Positions 1 through 10,280 of a stretch of DNA of 56,442 bases are shown piece by piece. The notes below the pieces were generated by a model, which had not been told where the DNA came from, made no database searches, and saw only the letters and a list, made by a program, of their open reading frames with translations. Each line of letters starts with the position of its first letter. Position 1 is the first letter of the stretch. The stretch comes from Janibacter anophelis NBRC 107843 (GTDB lineage: Bacteria > Actinomycetota > Actinomycetes > Actinomycetales > Dermatophilaceae): the NCBI RefSeq assembly GCF_001570945.1, contig NZ_BCSQ01000019.1, forward strand, positions 1 to 56,442. Reading direction: 5' to 3'. Made by a program: the position numbers and the translations under genes.

Positions 1-72
1 GGCCGCGACGGCCCGCTCCAGCGCCTCGGCCCGCTGCTGCGGGTCGAGGGGCGGGACGGCGGGTCCGCCCAC
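1..72 (-). CDS. mihF: mIHF (actinobacterial integration host factor), N-terminal fragment cut by window edge
   Basis: Only the first 24 codons are present; the gene continues off the left edge. A GTG start lies 4 nt after the pyrF stop. The visible peptide contains PPLDPQQRAEALERAVAA, which resembles the N-terminus of mycobacterial mIHF and Streptomyces sIHF (a Leu-Thr-Pro-Glu-Gln-Arg-like start followed by an alanine-rich helix). Those proteins are small nucleoid-associated DNA-binding proteins. In many actinobacteria mihF lies directly after pyrF and before gmk, so position and sequence agree. The rest of the protein cannot be judged here. Confidence 0.8.
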   Translation of the reverse strand, partial: MGGPAVPPLDPQQRAEALERAVAA

Positions 73-76
73 GCGC

Positions 77-964
77 TCAGGCGCCGGTGATCGCGGCGAC
101 CTGCGTCGCCACCTCGCGGGCACGGGCCCGCAGGGTGGCCACGTCGGGCCCGGCGCGCAGCACGTCACGGCTGCTGCTCGCGAGCACCTGCGGGAGGGCT
201 CCGGCGAAGACGCGGCGGACGTCGTCGGCGGTCGCCCCCTGGGCGCCGAGCCCGGGAGCGAGGATCGGGCCGCCCATGGTGGACAGGTCGACCCCGAGGT
301 CGGCGACCGCGGACCCGACGGTGGCACCGACGACCAGGCCGATGCTCCCGAGCTCGCCGCGCTCGCGGGCCGCGGCGTTGTCCGCGGCCGCGTCGTCGGC
401 GATCGCTCCGGCCACGGACCGGCCGTCGGCGAGGCGGGCGTGCTGGACCTGCGCGCCCTCGGGGTTGGAGGTGAGGGCGAGCACGAGGACGCCGCGGCCG
501 GTGGCGTGGGCCAGGTCGATCGCCGGGCGCAGCGAGCCGTAGCCGAGGTAGGGGCTGAGCGTGATCGCATCGGCGGCCGCGGGGGCGTCCTTGCCGAGGA
601 AGGCCTCACCGTAGGCGTCGACGGTCGTGCCGATGTCCCCGCGCTTGACGTCGAGCACGGTGAGGGTGCCGGCCTCGCGCAGGCCCTCGAGCGCGCGCTC
701 GAGGACCGCGACCCCCTTCGCCCCGAAGACCTCGAAGAAGGCCGACTGCGGCTTGACGGCCGCGACCGCGCCGCCGAAGGCCTCGACGCAGGTCATCGTG
801 AACCTCTCGAGACCGGAGAGGTCGTAGGGCAGCCCCCACGACTCGACGAGCCCGCGGTGCGGGTCGATGCCGGCGCAGAGCGGGCCGTGCTCGGCCATCG
901 CTGCCTGCAGACGGACGCCGAAGGGGGTGTCCGCGGGCTCTCGGTGTGGGGTCTCGCTGCTCAT
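77..964 (-). CDS. pyrF: orotidine 5'-phosphate decarboxylase (type 2)
   Basis: Cytosolic enzyme for the last step of UMP synthesis, decarboxylating OMP to UMP. The 295-residue product carries the catalytic signature VLDVKRGDIG (Asp-x-Lys-Arg-x-Asp) near residue 95, in the arrangement of the longer type 2 PyrF family found in actinobacteria and myxobacteria. An AGIDPH segment lies near the N-terminus and GPILAPGLGAQG near the C-terminus, where the phosphate-binding loop is expected. The ATG start overlaps the pyrD stop as ATGA, so translation is probably coupled. It is the last biosynthetic gene of the pyr operon. An open frame continues upstream of this ATG but there it is only a shadow of pyrD. 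Confidence 0.96.
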   Translation of the reverse strand: MSSETPHREPADTPFGVRLQAAMAEHGPLCAGIDPHRGLVESWGLPYDLSGLERFTMTCVEAFGGAVAAVKPQSAFFEVFGAKGVAVLERALEGLREAGTLTVLDVKRGDIGTTVDAYGEAFLGKDAPAAADAITLSPYLGYGSLRPAIDLAHATGRGVLVLALTSNPEGAQVQHARLADGRSVAGAIADDAAADNAAARERGELGSIGLVVGATVGSAVADLGVDLSTMGGPILAPGLGAQGATADDVRRVFAGALPQVLASSSRDVLRAGPDVATLRARAREVATQVAAITGA

Positions 965-1917
965 GGGACGAACCTCTCGTGGGCGATGCCGACGACGTCG
1001 GACAGGCGGTCGAAGCCCCGCTCGGCCACGAGCTGCTCGAGCTCGCGCCCGACCCGCTCGGGCGCCGTCGGGTCGTTGAAGGCGGCGGTGCCCACCTGGA
1101 TCGCGCTGGCCCCGGCGGCGACGAGCTCGAGGGCGTCGCGTCCCGAGCGCACTCCCCCGACGCCGACGATGGGCGCGCTCTTGATCCGACCGGCGCGCAT
1201 GGCGCCGGCGACCTGCCAGACCGCGCGCACCGCCATCGGCCGGATCGCCGGGCCCGACAGACCGCCGGTCGCCGCGATGAGGTGGGGTCGCAGCCGGTCG
1301 ACGTCGATGGCCACGCCGAGCGTGGTGTTGATCATCGTCAGGCCGTGGGCGCCCGCCTTGAGCACGGTGTCGGCGATCGCGACGATGTCGGTGACGTCCG
1401 GGCTGAGCTTGGCGAGCATCGGCAGTCCCCGCGGGACCTCCTCGCGCACGAGCGTCATCACCTTGTGCGAGCTCGCCGGGTCGCAGGCGAAGACCAGCCC
1501 GCGGTTGGCGACGTTGGGGCAGGAGATGTTGACCTCGATCGCGGCGACCGCGCCCACGTACCGGCTGCGGACGATGGCGCGGGCCACGTTGGCGAACTCC
1601 GAGGCGGTGTTGCCGGCGATCGAGACGACGACCCGCGCGCCGATCGAGTGCAGCCAGGCGAGGTCCTCCTCGACGAAGGCCTGCACGCCGGGCCCCTGGA
1701 GACCGATCGAGTTGAGCATCCCCGAGGGCGTCTCGGCCATGCGCGGGGTGCCGCGGCCGGAGACCGGATCGGCCTTGACCGACTTCGTGACGAAGGCCCC
1801 GAGCGCGGAGACGTCGATGAAGCGGTGCATCTCGCGGCCGTTGGCCGCGCACCCGCTGGCGGTCATCATCGGGTTGGGCAGGCGGACCCCCGCGAGGTCC
1901 ACGGACATGTCGGTCAT
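961..1917 (-). CDS. pyrD: dihydroorotate dehydrogenase, class 1B catalytic subunit
   Basis: Oxidises dihydroorotate to orotate with FMN in the cytosol. The 318-residue protein has the class 1 active-site stretch NISCPNV with the catalytic cysteine, plus the TIM-barrel FMN and phosphate-binding segments PIVGVGGVRSG and AIQVGTAAF. No N-terminal membrane-anchoring extension typical of class 2, quinone-linked enzymes is visible. The pyrK gene directly upstream supports a class 1B heterotetramer passing electrons to NAD+. The start was taken at the first ATG, which overlaps the pyrK stop as ATGA; an in-frame ATG three codons later is a less likely alternative. Many well-studied actinobacteria carry the class 2 enzyme, so this choice is notable. 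Confidence 0.95.
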   Translation of the reverse strand: MTDMSVDLAGVRLPNPMMTASGCAANGREMHRFIDVSALGAFVTKSVKADPVSGRGTPRMAETPSGMLNSIGLQGPGVQAFVEEDLAWLHSIGARVVVSIAGNTASEFANVARAIVRSRYVGAVAAIEVNISCPNVANRGLVFACDPASSHKVMTLVREEVPRGLPMLAKLSPDVTDIVAIADTVLKAGAHGLTMINTTLGVAIDVDRLRPHLIAATGGLSGPAIRPMAVRAVWQVAGAMRAGRIKSAPIVGVGGVRSGRDALELVAAGASAIQVGTAAFNDPTAPERVGRELEQLVAERGFDRLSDVVGIAHERFVP

Positions 1918-2813
1918 CGGACCTCCTTGGGGGCACCGACGGCATCGGACGGCACGCGGCACAGCCCGTCGTCGAAGGCCTCCCAGCGGACGCGGTCCCC
2001 GCGGAAGACCGGGCCCTCGAGGCAGCTGCGGACCATCTTGGTCGTGCCGTGGGCGTCGCGCACGGGCATGACGCAGGTCATGCAGATGCCGACGCCACAG
2101 GCCATGGCCTCTTCGACGGCGACCTGGGCGACGATGCCGTGGTCGGCGGCGATCGCGCTCATCGATCGCAGCATGCCCATCGGTCCGCAGCCGTAGAGGA
2201 CCCCGGCACCGGTGCGAGCGATGAGGTCGGGCAGGACGTCGGAGACCCACCCCCGGGTGCCGGCCGACCCGTCATCGGTCGTCACCGTCACGCCGTCGGC
2301 GGCCCGGCGGGCCTCGACGACGCCGAAGAGCCGGTCGGCCGAGGCCGCGCCGAGGACGATCTCGACGTGGCAGCCGCGCTCACGCAGCTGCTCGGCGAGC
2401 CAGAAGAGCGGGGCGGACCCGTAGCCACCACCGACGAGGATGCACGGCACGGGCTGGGACGGCAGGGGGAAGCCGCGGCCCAGCGGGCCGATGACGCTGA
2501 CGCCCTCCCCCGGCTGGAGCCGCGTGAGCTCCTGCGTGCCCGGGCCGTGGGCCGCGACGACGATCTCGGTCGTCGCGCCGTAGGTCCCGGCGGGGCTGAC
2601 CCGGTGGATGGAAAAGCTACGTCGCAGCAGCATCGAGCTCGTGCCGTCGCCGACCGCCAGGGCCACGAACTGGCCCGGGCGGGCGATCTCGGGCAGACCC
2701 GGTGTCACGAGGGTGAGGTGCCGGTAGGACCCGACGGCGACATTGCCCAGGACCTCGGCCTCGACCTGGACGACGCCGGCCCCCTCCCGGGCCGCGATGG
2801 TGCGAGCCGTCAC
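1914..2813 (-). CDS. pyrK: dihydroorotate dehydrogenase electron transfer subunit
   Basis: FAD and [2Fe-2S] subunit that moves electrons from PyrD to NAD+. It is a ferredoxin-reductase-like protein of 299 residues: an FAD-binding segment around [11 protein letters not shown], a nucleotide-binding segment [19 protein letters not shown], and a C-terminal cysteine cluster (CGVGICMTC, then a further Cys in [10 protein letters not shown]) fitting the PyrK iron-sulfur site. The GTG start overlaps the carB stop (GTGA), and its own stop overlaps pyrD. An open frame extends about 97 codons upstream but is covered by carB, so the GTG at the overlap is preferred. Confidence 0.94.
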   Translation of the reverse strand: MTARTIAAREGAGVVQVEAEVLGNVAVGSYRHLTLVTPGLPEIARPGQFVALAVGDGTSSMLLRRSFSIHRVSPAGTYGATTEIVVAAHGPGTQELTRLQPGEGVSVIGPLGRGFPLPSQPVPCILVGGGYGSAPLFWLAEQLRERGCHVEIVLGAASADRLFGVVEARRAADGVTVTTDDGSAGTRGWVSDVLPDLIARTGAGVLYGCGPMGMLRSMSAIAADHGIVAQVAVEEAMACGVGICMTCVMPVRDAHGTTKMVRSCLEGPVFRGDRVRWEAFDDGLCRVPSDAVGAPKEVR

Positions 2814-5800
2814 CGGCCCACCCCGTACAGGTCGAGGTCGCGGGCGTGCTCCTGGAGCGGCTTGACCCGCAGCTCGCCGTGGATGCGCGCCTCGATGGCC
2901 TGCACCGCCGCGCCGAGCTGCTGCACGGTCGTGACGATCGGCTTGTCCATCGCCGTGGTCGCCGCGCGGATCGCGTAGCCGTCGGCCCGGGCGTGCTGGC
3001 CCGACGGGGTGTTGAAGACCACGTCGACCCCACCGGCGAGGATCCGGTCGACGATGCTCATCTCCCCTTCGCCCCGCTCGGAGTGCTTGGTGACGACCTC
3101 GCACTCGACCGCGTTGCGGCGCAGCACGTCGGCGGTGCCCTGGGTCGCGAGGATCGTGAAACCGAGGTCGGCCAGGCGCTTGATCGGGAAGATCATCGCC
3201 CGCTTGTCGCGGTTGGCCACGGAGACGAAGACCGTCCCGGTCGTCGGGAGACCGCTGGCGAGGGACCCGAGCTGGCTCTTGGCGAAGGCGGCACCGAAGT
3301 CGGCATCGATGCCCATGACCTCACCGGTCGAGCGCATCTCCGGGCCGAGCAGGCTGTCGACGACGTCGCCCTCGCGGGTGCGGAACCGCTTGAACGGCAG
3401 GACCGCCTCCTTGACCGACATCGGCGCGTGGGCCGGCATGGAGCCCCCGTCGGCGTGGCGCGGCAGCATCCCCTCCTCCTTGAGGTCGGCGATGCTCGCG
3501 CCGAGCATGACCCGGGCCGCCGCCTTGGCCAAGGGCACACCCGTGGCCTTGGCGACGAAGGGGACGGTCCGCGAGGCCCGCGGGTTGGCCTCGAGGACGT
3601 AGAGGACGTCCTGCGCGAGCGCGAACTGGACGTTCATCAGGCCACGCACGCCGATCCCCTCGGCGAGGGCGAGGGTGGCCTCGCGGACCCGCTCGAGCTC
3701 GGAGGTGCCGAGGGTCGCCGGGGGCAGGGTGCAGCTGGAGTCACCGGAGTGGATCCCGGCCTCCTCGATGTGCTCCATGATCCCGCCGAGGTACATCTCG
3801 GTGCCGTCGTAGAGCGCGTCGACGTCGATCTCGATCGCATCGTCGAGGAAGCGGTCGACGAGGATCGGGTGCTCCGGGCTGGCGATGGCCGCGCGGGTCA
3901 CGTACTCCGACAGGGTCGTGTCGTCGTAGACGATCTCCATGCCCCGTCCACCGAGGACGTAGGACGGACGCACGAGGACCGGGTAGCCGATCTCGCGGGC
4001 GATCTCGACGGCCTCCTCGGCGCTGAACGCGGTGCCGTGCTTGGGCGCGTTGAGACCCGCCTCGTGGAGCACCCGACCGAAGTGGCCGCGGTCCTCGGCG
4101 AGGTCGATCGCCTCCGGGGAGGTGCCGACGATCGGCACCCCGGCGGCCTTGAGCCGGTCGGCCAGGCCGAGTGGCGTCTGCCCGCCGAGCTGGACGATGA
4201 CACCTGCCACGGGACCGGCCTGGGTCTCGGCGTGGATGACCTCGAGGGCGTCCTCGAGGGTCAGCGGCTCGAAGTACAGGCGGCTGCTCGTGTCGTAGTC
4301 GGTCGAGACCGTCTCCGGGTTGCAGTTGACCATCACCGTGTCGTAGCCGGCGTCGCGCAGGGCGAAGCTGGCGTGGACGCAGGAGTAGTCGAACTCGACG
4401 CCTTGGCCGATGCGGTTGGGGCCGGAGCCGAGGATGATGACCGCCGGCCGCTCGCGCGGCTCGACCTCGGTCTCCTCGTCGTAGGAGCTGTAGTGGTACG
4501 GCGTGCGCGCGGCGAACTCCGCGGCGCAGGTGTCGACGGTCTTGAAGACCGGGCGCACACCGAGGGCATGGCGCACACCCCGCACGACGGCCTCGTCCAT
4601 CCGGCGCAGCCGGGCGATCTGGGCGTCGGAGAAGCCGTGCCGCTTGGCCAGGCGCAGCACCTGCGGGTTGAGCTCGTCCGCGTCGTGCACCTGCTGGGCG
4701 ATGTCGTTGATCAGGGCCATCTGGTCGAGGTACCAGGGGTCGATCTTCGTCGCCTCGAAGACCTCCTCGACACTGACGCCGGCGCGCATGGCCTGCTGCA
4801 CCTGCACGATGCGTCCGTCGGTGGGCGTCCGGGCGGCCTCGAGGAGGGCGCGTCCCTCCTCGAGGGTCGGCTGGTCACCGTCCCAGTGGAAGGCGGCGCC
4901 CTTGCGCTCGGCGGACCGCAGCGCCTTTTGCAGGGCCTCGGTGAAGTTGCGCCCGATGGCCATCGCCTCGCCGACCGACTTCATCGTCGTCGTCAGCGTC
5001 GGGTCGGCGGCGGGGAACTTCTCGAACGCGAAGCGCGGGACCTTGACGACGACGTAGTCGAGGCTCGGCTCGAAGGCCGCCGGCGTCTCCTGTGTGATGT
5101 CGTTGGGCACCTCGTCGAGGGTGTAGCCGATGGCCATCTTGGCGGCGATCTTGGCGATGGGGAACCCGGTCGCCTTGGACGCCAGCGCGGAGCTGCGGGA
5201 GACGCGCGGGTTCATCTCGATGACGATCATCCGGCCGTCGTCCGGGTTGATGGCGAACTGGATGTTGCAGCCGCCGGTCTCGACGCCGACCTCGCGGATG
5301 ACGGCGATGCCGACGTCGCGCATCCGCTGGTACTCGCGGTCGGTGAGGGTCAGGGCGGGCGCGACGGTGATGGAGTCACCGGTGTGCACGCCGACCGGGT
5401 CGAAGTTCTCGATCGAGCAGACGACGACGACGTTGTCGGCCGTGTCGCGCATGACCTCGAGCTCGTACTCCTTCCACCCGAGGATCGACTCCTCGAGGAG
5501 GACCTCGGTCGTCGGGCTGTACTGCAGACCGGCACCGGCGATGCGGCGCAGGTCGGTCTCGTCGTAGGCGAAGCCCGAGCCGAGACCTCCCATGGTGAAG
5601 GAGGGGCGCACGACGACCGGGTAGTTGAGGTCCTCGGCGGCGGCCAGGCACTCGTCCATCGTGTGGCAGATGACCGAGCGGGCCGACTCGGCGCCGCAGC
5701 GCTCGACGACGCCCTTGAACCGCTCCCGGTCCTCACCGAGCTCGATCGCCTCGACACTCGCGCCGATGAGCGGGCAGTTGTACTTCTCGAGCACCCCCGC

Positions 5801-6112
5801 CTCGTGCAGGGAGATCGCGGTGTTGAGGGCGGTCTGCCCACCGAGGGTGGCGAGCACGGCGTCGGGACGCTCGCGCTCGATGATCTTCTCGACCACCTCG
5901 GGGGTGATCGGCTCGATGTAGGTCGCGTCGGCGAACTCGGGGTCGGTCATGATCGTCGCCGGGTTGGAGTTGACGAGGATGACCCGCACCCCCTCCTCCC
6001 GCAGGACGCGGCACGCCTGGGTGCCCGAGTAGTCGAACTCGCAGGCCTGTCCGATGACGATCGGCCCGGAGCCGATGACGAGGACGCTCTTGATGTCGTC
6101 GCGCTTGGGCAT
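2810..6112 (-). CDS. carB: carbamoyl-phosphate synthase large subunit
   Basis: Makes carbamoyl phosphate from bicarbonate, ATP and ammonia delivered by CarA, feeding both pyrimidine and arginine synthesis. The 1100-residue protein has the expected duplicated ATP-grasp architecture: first half opening with [16 protein letters not shown] and second half with [15 protein letters not shown] near residue 560, each followed by ATP-grasp signatures such as [16 protein letters not shown] and [18 protein letters not shown]. The C-terminal MGS-like allosteric domain, starting around residue 950 ([13 protein letters not shown]), is present. Length matches the family. The start ATG overlaps the carA stop by one base (TGATG). 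Confidence 0.98.
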   Translation of the reverse strand: MPKRDDIKSVLVIGSGPIVIGQACEFDYSGTQACRVLREEGVRVILVNSNPATIMTDPEFADATYIEPITPEVVEKIIERERPDAVLATLGGQTALNTAISLHEAGVLEKYNCPLIGASVEAIELGEDRERFKGVVERCGAESARSVICHTMDECLAAAEDLNYPVVVRPSFTMGGLGSGFAYDETDLRRIAGAGLQYSPTTEVLLEESILGWKEYELEVMRDTADNVVVVCSIENFDPVGVHTGDSITVAPALTLTDREYQRMRDVGIAVIREVGVETGGCNIQFAINPDDGRMIVIEMNPRVSRSSALASKATGFPIAKIAAKMAIGYTLDEVPNDITQETPAAFEPSLDYVVVKVPRFAFEKFPAADPTLTTTMKSVGEAMAIGRNFTEALQKALRSAERKGAAFHWDGDQPTLEEGRALLEAARTPTDGRIVQVQQAMRAGVSVEEVFEATKIDPWYLDQMALINDIAQQVHDADELNPQVLRLAKRHGFSDAQIARLRRMDEAVVRGVRHALGVRPVFKTVDTCAAEFAARTPYHYSSYDEETEVEPRERPAVIILGSGPNRIGQGVEFDYSCVHASFALRDAGYDTVMVNCNPETVSTDYDTSSRLYFEPLTLEDALEVIHAETQAGPVAGVIVQLGGQTPLGLADRLKAAGVPIVGTSPEAIDLAEDRGHFGRVLHEAGLNAPKHGTAFSAEEAVEIAREIGYPVLVRPSYVLGGRGMEIVYDDTTLSEYVTRAAIASPEHPILVDRFLDDAIEIDVDALYDGTEMYLGGIMEHIEEAGIHSGDSSCTLPPATLGTSELERVREATLALAEGIGVRGLMNVQFALAQDVLYVLEANPRASRTVPFVAKATGVPLAKAAARVMLGASIADLKEEGMLPRHADGGSMPAHAPMSVKEAVLPFKRFRTREGDVVDSLLGPEMRSTGEVMGIDADFGAAFAKSQLGSLASGLPTTGTVFVSVANRDKRAMIFPIKRLADLGFTILATQGTADVLRRNAVECEVVTKHSERGEGEMSIVDRILAGGVDVVFNTPSGQHARADGYAIRAATTAMDKPIVTTVQQLGAAVQAIEARIHGELRVKPLQEHARDLDLYGVGR

Positions 6113-7269
6113 CAGGCCCGGGCCTCCTTGGTGCCGGCCGCGGCCAGCAGGTCGGTGAAACGGTCGAAGAGGTAGGCGGCGTCGTGCGGTCCGGCCGCGG
6201 CCTCGGGGTGGTACTGGACGGAGAAGGCGCGCAGTCGGCCCTCGTCGTCGCGCAACTCCAGGCCTTCGACGACGTCGTCGTTGAGGCAGACGTGGCTGAC
6301 CGCCGCGACGCCGAAGGGGGTCTGCGTCACCCCGTCGAGGGGGGCGTCCACGGCGAAGCCGTGGTTGTGCGCGGTGACCTCGACCTTGTTGGTCGTGCGG
6401 TCGAAGACCGGCTGGTTGATGCCCCGGTGGCCGTACTTGAGCTTGTACGTGCCGAAGCCCAGGGCCCGGCCGAAGAGCTGGTTGCCGAAGCAGATGCCGA
6501 AGTACGGCAGGCCGGCCCCGAGGGCCTCCTGCAGCAGCGCGACCTGGTCGCCGGCGGTCGCCGGGTCGCCCGGCCCGTTGGAGAAGAAGAGCCCGTCGGG
6601 CGAGACGGCCTGCACGTCGGCGAAGCTCGCCGTGGCCGGCAGGACGTGCACCTCGATCCCGCGCTCGGCCAGCCGCGTCGGGGTCATCGTCTTGATGCCG
6701 AGGTCGATCGCCGCGACGGTGAAGCGCTTGTCCCCCTTCGCCTCGACGACGTAGGGCTCGGTGGTGCTCACCTGGGCGGCCAGCGCCGATCCGGCCATCT
6801 CCGGAGCGGCCTGCACGCGCTGGAGCAGGCTCGCCTCGTCGGCGAGGGCGTCACCGGAGAAGATGCCGACGCGCATCGCGCCGCGCTCGCGCAGGTGGCG
6901 CGTCAGGGCGCGGGTGTCGACCCCGGCGATGCTGACGATGCCCTGGCTGCGCAGCTCGTCCTCGAGGGAGCGGCGCGAGCGCCAGTTGCTCGGGCGGATC
7001 GCCGGGTCGCGCAGGACGTAGCCGGCGACGTGGATGCGGCTGGACTCGTCGTCCTCGTCGTTCCACCCGGTGTTGCCGACGTGCGGCGCGGTCATGACGA
7101 CGACCTGACCGCGGTAGCTGGGGTCGGTGAGTGTCTCCTGGTAGCCGGTCATGCCGGTGGAGAAGACGGCCTCGCCGACCGTCTCACCGACGGCGCCGTA
7201 GGCGGTGCCGGCGAAGGTCCGCCCGTCCTCGAGGACGAGGACGGCGGGGGCGGTGCTGTGCTGACTCAA
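6112..7269 (-). CDS. carA: carbamoyl-phosphate synthase small (glutaminase) subunit
   Basis: Class I glutamine amidotransferase that supplies ammonia to CarB. The nucleophile elbow reads [16 protein letters not shown], with the catalytic Cys; the usual GHQ is GNQ here, a position that is not catalytic. The His-Glu pair lies in [12 protein letters not shown]. The N-terminal CPSase domain ([30 protein letters not shown]) is intact and the total of 385 residues is normal. No ATG or GTG fits: the frame reaches a TTG that overlaps the pyrC stop as TTGA, matching the overlap style of all neighbouring junctions, so TTG is chosen. Upstream extension of the open frame is a shadow of pyrC. Confidence 0.95.
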   Translation of the reverse strand: MSQHSTAPAVLVLEDGRTFAGTAYGAVGETVGEAVFSTGMTGYQETLTDPSYRGQVVVMTAPHVGNTGWNDEDDESSRIHVAGYVLRDPAIRPSNWRSRRSLEDELRSQGIVSIAGVDTRALTRHLRERGAMRVGIFSGDALADEASLLQRVQAAPEMAGSALAAQVSTTEPYVVEAKGDKRFTVAAIDLGIKTMTPTRLAERGIEVHVLPATASFADVQAVSPDGLFFSNGPGDPATAGDQVALLQEALGAGLPYFGICFGNQLFGRALGFGTYKLKYGHRGINQPVFDRTTNKVEVTAHNHGFAVDAPLDGVTQTPFGVAAVSHVCLNDDVVEGLELRDDEGRLRAFSVQYHPEAAAGPHDAAYLFDRFTDLLAAAGTKEARA

Positions 7270-8567
7270 TTGATGACCTCTCCATCGGTGGCCGTGACGC
7301 GGCCGCGCAGGATCGTCGTGCGGACCCGCCCGGTGAGGGTGTGCCCGGCGAAGGGGGTGTTGCGGGACAGGGAGTGCGAGGCGTCGGGGTCGACGGTGAC
7401 CCGGGCGCCGGTGTCGACGAGCACGAGGTTGGCCGGCGAGCCGACCTCGATCGCCCGCCCGTGGTCGGTGAGCCCGGCGATGCGGGCCGGCGCGTGCGAC
7501 ATGCGCTCGGCGAGCGTGGCCAGGTCGATGCGACCGGAGGTGACCATGACGTCGTGCACGACGGCGAAGGCGGTCTCGAGCCCGAGCATGCCGAAGGCCG
7601 CGTCGGGGAAGGCGTGCTCCTTGTCGTGGCGGGCGTGCGGGGCGTGGTCGGTGGCGACCGCGTCGATCGTGCCGTCGGCCAGGGCCTCGCGCAGCGCCTC
7701 GACGTCCTCGGCCGGTCGCAGCGGCGGGTTGACCTTGTACACCGGGTCGTACCCCGCGAGCAGGTCGGTCGTGAGGACCAGGTGGTGCGGGGTGACCTCG
7801 GCGGTCACCCGGGCACCGCGCCGCTTGGCCCAGCGCACGGCCTCGACGCCCTCGGCGGTCGAGACATGCGCGACGTGGACGCGCGAGCCGGTGTGCAGGG
7901 CCAGCTCGGCGTCCCGGGCGATGATGCTCGACTCGGCGACGGCCGGCCAGCCGGCCAGGCCCAGTCGGCCGCTCAGCTCGCCCTCGTGGCAGCACGCCGA
8001 CGGGCCGGCGAGGGCCGGGTCCTGGCTGTGCTGGGAGACGACGCCGTCGAAGGCCCGGACGTACTCGAGCGCGCGACGCATGACACGGGCGTCGTGGACG
8101 CACCGCCCGTCGTCGGAGAAGACGCGCACCCGGGCGCGGGAGCGGTGCATCAGCCCGAGCTCGGCGAGCTCGGCGCCCTCGAGCCCCTTGGTGACGGCAC
8201 CGATGGGCTGGACCTCGCAGTGGCCCGCGGCGACCCCGAGGTCGAGGACCCGCTCGGCCGCCTCGGCGGTGTCGGTGACCGGGCTGGTGTTGGCCATGGC
8301 GAGGACGGCGGTGAAGCCGCCCGCCGCGGCGGCCGCGGACCCGGTGCGCACGGTCTCGGCGTCCTCGCGGCCCGGCTCGCGCAGGTGGGTGTGCAGGTCG
8401 ACCAGGCCCGGGAGCAGGGCGAGCCCGTCCCCGTCGATGCGCGTGATGCCCTGGGGCGCCTCGCTGCTCGCGTCCGCGCCGAGCGCCGCGACGGCGCCGT
8501 CGCGCACGAGCACGTCGGTGGTCGGGCCGCCGAGCAGGGCGGCGCCGGTGATCAGCAGGTCGCTCAT
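7266..8567 (-). CDS. pyrC: dihydroorotase (class I)
   Basis: Zinc amidohydrolase that cyclises carbamoyl-aspartate to dihydroorotate. In its 433 residues the metal-binding [12 protein letters not shown] motif is near residue 57, the [12 protein letters not shown] substrate-binding segment near 95, a mid-protein histidine region ([12 protein letters not shown]), and the late [13 protein letters not shown] motif near 305. This is the longer class I type normally found next to pyrB in Gram-positive bacteria. The ATG overlaps the pyrB stop (ATGA). All expected catalytic regions are visible and there is no sign of a degenerate, structural-only DHOase. Confidence 0.96.
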   Translation of the reverse strand: MSDLLITGAALLGGPTTDVLVRDGAVAALGADASSEAPQGITRIDGDGLALLPGLVDLHTHLREPGREDAETVRTGSAAAAAGGFTAVLAMANTSPVTDTAEAAERVLDLGVAAGHCEVQPIGAVTKGLEGAELAELGLMHRSRARVRVFSDDGRCVHDARVMRRALEYVRAFDGVVSQHSQDPALAGPSACCHEGELSGRLGLAGWPAVAESSIIARDAELALHTGSRVHVAHVSTAEGVEAVRWAKRRGARVTAEVTPHHLVLTTDLLAGYDPVYKVNPPLRPAEDVEALREALADGTIDAVATDHAPHARHDKEHAFPDAAFGMLGLETAFAVVHDVMVTSGRIDLATLAERMSHAPARIAGLTDHGRAIEVGSPANLVLVDTGARVTVDPDASHSLSRNTPFAGHTLTGRVRTTILRGRVTATDGEVIN

Positions 8568-9535
8568 GACGTCTCCTCCCCGGGCAGTCCCGAGGCCAGC
8601 AGGTGGTACAGCACGCTCATCCGCACGGCGACGCCGACGCTCACCTGGTCCAGGACGAGGCTGCTCGCGGCGTCCGCCGCGTCGGCGGCGATCTCCAGAC
8701 CGCGGTTCATCGGTCCGGGGTGGCAGATGACCGCGTCGGGGTTGGCGGCGGTGAGGGCGGCCAGTCGGTCGCGGGTCAGTCCGTAGCCGACCGTGTACTC
8801 ACGGGCGGTCGGGAAGAAGCCTCCGGACATGCGCTCACGCTGCACGCGCAGCATCATCAGCGCGTCGACGCCGGACCCGATGACCTCGTCGAGGTCGTCG
8901 CTCAGGGCGAAGCCGTCGGTCTGCGCCCAGCTCGTGACCCCGCTCGGCATGAGGGTCGGTGGGGCCACGACCGTGACCTCGGCCCCCAGCCGCGGCAGCG
9001 CCAGGACGTTGGAGCGGAAGACCCGGCTGTGGGTGACGTCGCCGACGATCGCGATGCGCTTGCCCTCGAGCGAGCCGAGCCGGCGCTCGATCGTGTATGC
9101 GTCGAGCAGCGCCTGGGTCGGGTGCTCGTGGGTGCCGTCACCGGCGTTGACCACGCTGGTGCGCACACCGGACTCGTCGAACCACCCGGCGACCTGGTGG
9201 GCCGCGCCGGAGGCCTGGTGGCGCATGACGATCGCGTCGACGCCCATGGCGGCGATGGTGCGCACGGTGTCGCGCAGGGACTCCCCCTTCGACGTGGACG
9301 ACCCCTTGCCGGTGATGTTGATCGTGTCGGCGCTCATCCACTTGCCCGCGATCTCGAAGGAGCTGCGGGTGCGGGTGGAGTCCTCGAAGAAGAGGTTGAT
9401 GATGGTGCGGCCACGCAGGGTCGGCAGCTTCTTGACCTCGCGGTGCTGCACGTCGTGCATCTCGGAGGCGGTGTCGAGGACGGCGCGCAGGGCGGCGTCG
9501 TCGAGGTCGGCGACGGAGAGCAGGTGGCGGCTCAT
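8564..9535 (-). CDS. pyrB: aspartate carbamoyltransferase catalytic chain
   Basis: Condenses carbamoyl phosphate with aspartate, the committed step of pyrimidine synthesis. The 323-residue protein has the carbamoyl-phosphate-binding motif [13 protein letters not shown] around residue 53, followed by the Lys-containing loop ([12 protein letters not shown]), and the C-terminal [13 protein letters not shown] segment. No pyrI regulatory-subunit gene is present, so control is expected through PyrR rather than through a holoenzyme as in enterics. The start ATG overlaps the pyrR stop (ATGA). Confidence 0.97.
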   Translation of the reverse strand: MSRHLLSVADLDDAALRAVLDTASEMHDVQHREVKKLPTLRGRTIINLFFEDSTRTRSSFEIAGKWMSADTINITGKGSSTSKGESLRDTVRTIAAMGVDAIVMRHQASGAAHQVAGWFDESGVRTSVVNAGDGTHEHPTQALLDAYTIERRLGSLEGKRIAIVGDVTHSRVFRSNVLALPRLGAEVTVVAPPTLMPSGVTSWAQTDGFALSDDLDEVIGSGVDALMMLRVQRERMSGGFFPTAREYTVGYGLTRDRLAALTAANPDAVICHPGPMNRGLEIAADAADAASSLVLDQVSVGVAVRMSVLYHLLASGLPGEETS

Positions 9536-10113
9536 CGTGGCTCACCGCCCGAGATCGTCACGGAGTCGTCGACGCCGTCGTGGCCGGTGAGGCGCACGGT
9601 GACCCGCTCGGCCTGCGAGGTCGGCAGGTTCTTGCCGACGTGGTCGGCACGGATGGGCAGTTCGCGGTGGCCCCGGTCGACGAGGACCGCGAGCCGCACC
9701 GCGCGGGGGCGGCCGTAGTCGGACAGCGCGTCGAGCGCGGCGCGCACGGTCCGGCCGGAGTAGAGGACGTCGTCGACGAGCACGACGACCTTGTCGTCGA
9801 CGCCGGAGGGCGGGAAGTGGGTCTGCTGGGGCGAGCGCGTGGGTCGCGCCCGCAGGTCGTCCCGGTACATCGTCACGTCGAGGGAACCGACGGGGACGTT
9901 CACGCCCTCGATCTCGGTGATGAGGGTGCCCAGGCGCTGGGCCAGCTCGACGCCACGACTCGGGATGCCGAGCAGGACCACGTCCTGCGCCCCCTTGTTG
10001 CGCTCGACGACCTCGTGGGCGATGCGGCGCAGGCCGCGGGCGACGTCGGAGGCGCTGAGGACCTCACGGGCGGGTGGCCGAGGGTCGACCTCGGCGGATG
10101 TCTGCGGACACAT
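9532..10113 (-). CDS. pyrR: PyrR, pyrimidine operon RNA-binding attenuator / uracil phosphoribosyltransferase
   Basis: First gene of the pyr operon, 193 residues. The PRPP-binding motif is [13 protein letters not shown]. The [15 protein letters not shown] segment and the basic surface region ([10 protein letters not shown]) match the PyrR family, which binds pyr mRNA when UMP is high and also has weak uracil phosphoribosyltransferase activity. The ATG has a strong ribosome binding site, AAGGAGGT at 10133-10126. A PyrR-binding-loop consensus lies immediately upstream at 10151-10136. This suggests that PyrR represses its own translation, and through overlapping cistrons that of the whole operon, as described for Mycobacterium. 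Confidence 0.96.
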   Translation of the reverse strand: MCPQTSAEVDPRPPAREVLSASDVARGLRRIAHEVVERNKGAQDVVLLGIPSRGVELAQRLGTLITEIEGVNVPVGSLDVTMYRDDLRARPTRSPQQTHFPPSGVDDKVVVLVDDVLYSGRTVRAALDALSDYGRPRAVRLAVLVDRGHRELPIRADHVGKNLPTSQAERVTVRLTGHDGVDDSVTISGGEPR

Positions 10114-10135
10114 GGGTGTCTCAAGACCTCCTTCT

Positions 10136-10151
10136 CTGCCTCACGGGACAG
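10136..10151 (-). promoter_or_regulatory. PyrR RNA-binding loop in the pyr leader
   Basis: Read as mRNA the segment is CUGUCCCGUGAGGCAG. It matches the PyrR binding-loop consensus ARUCCNGNGAGGYU at all conserved loop positions; the closing A-U pair appears as U-A, a compensatory change. It lies 2 nt upstream of the pyrR Shine-Dalgarno sequence (10133-10126). No terminator or antiterminator pair is evident between loop and start codon, so translational repression is more likely than transcription attenuation. Confidence 0.7.
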
Positions 10152-10177
10152 TGGTTAAAGGATGTCGGTCGGCGTCG

Positions 10178-10206
10178 ACTCTACCGCTCGCGGCAGGCGC
10201 CACCGA
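10178..10206 (-). promoter_or_regulatory. possible pyr operon promoter
   Basis: A TAGAGT -10-like hexamer lies at 10183-10178, with a weak TCGGTG -35-like element 17 nt further upstream. It would start a leader of roughly 58 nt that includes the whole PyrR loop. The -35 match is poor, so this is tentative. A TTTAAC stretch nearer the gene would start transcription inside the loop and is less suitable. Confidence 0.3.
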
Positions 10207-10280
10207 ACCCGTCTCACACCCACCACCCACGGTGGACGTCCGCCACGTGGCACCGAGGAACCAATCAGCACATCATGGCT

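Noticed and set aside
2846-6175. Uninterrupted 1109-codon plus-strand frame
   Set aside because: It is the antisense shadow of carB; the translated sequence is low-complexity Arg/Gly/Asp and Leu, without domain features, and high GC makes such frames common.
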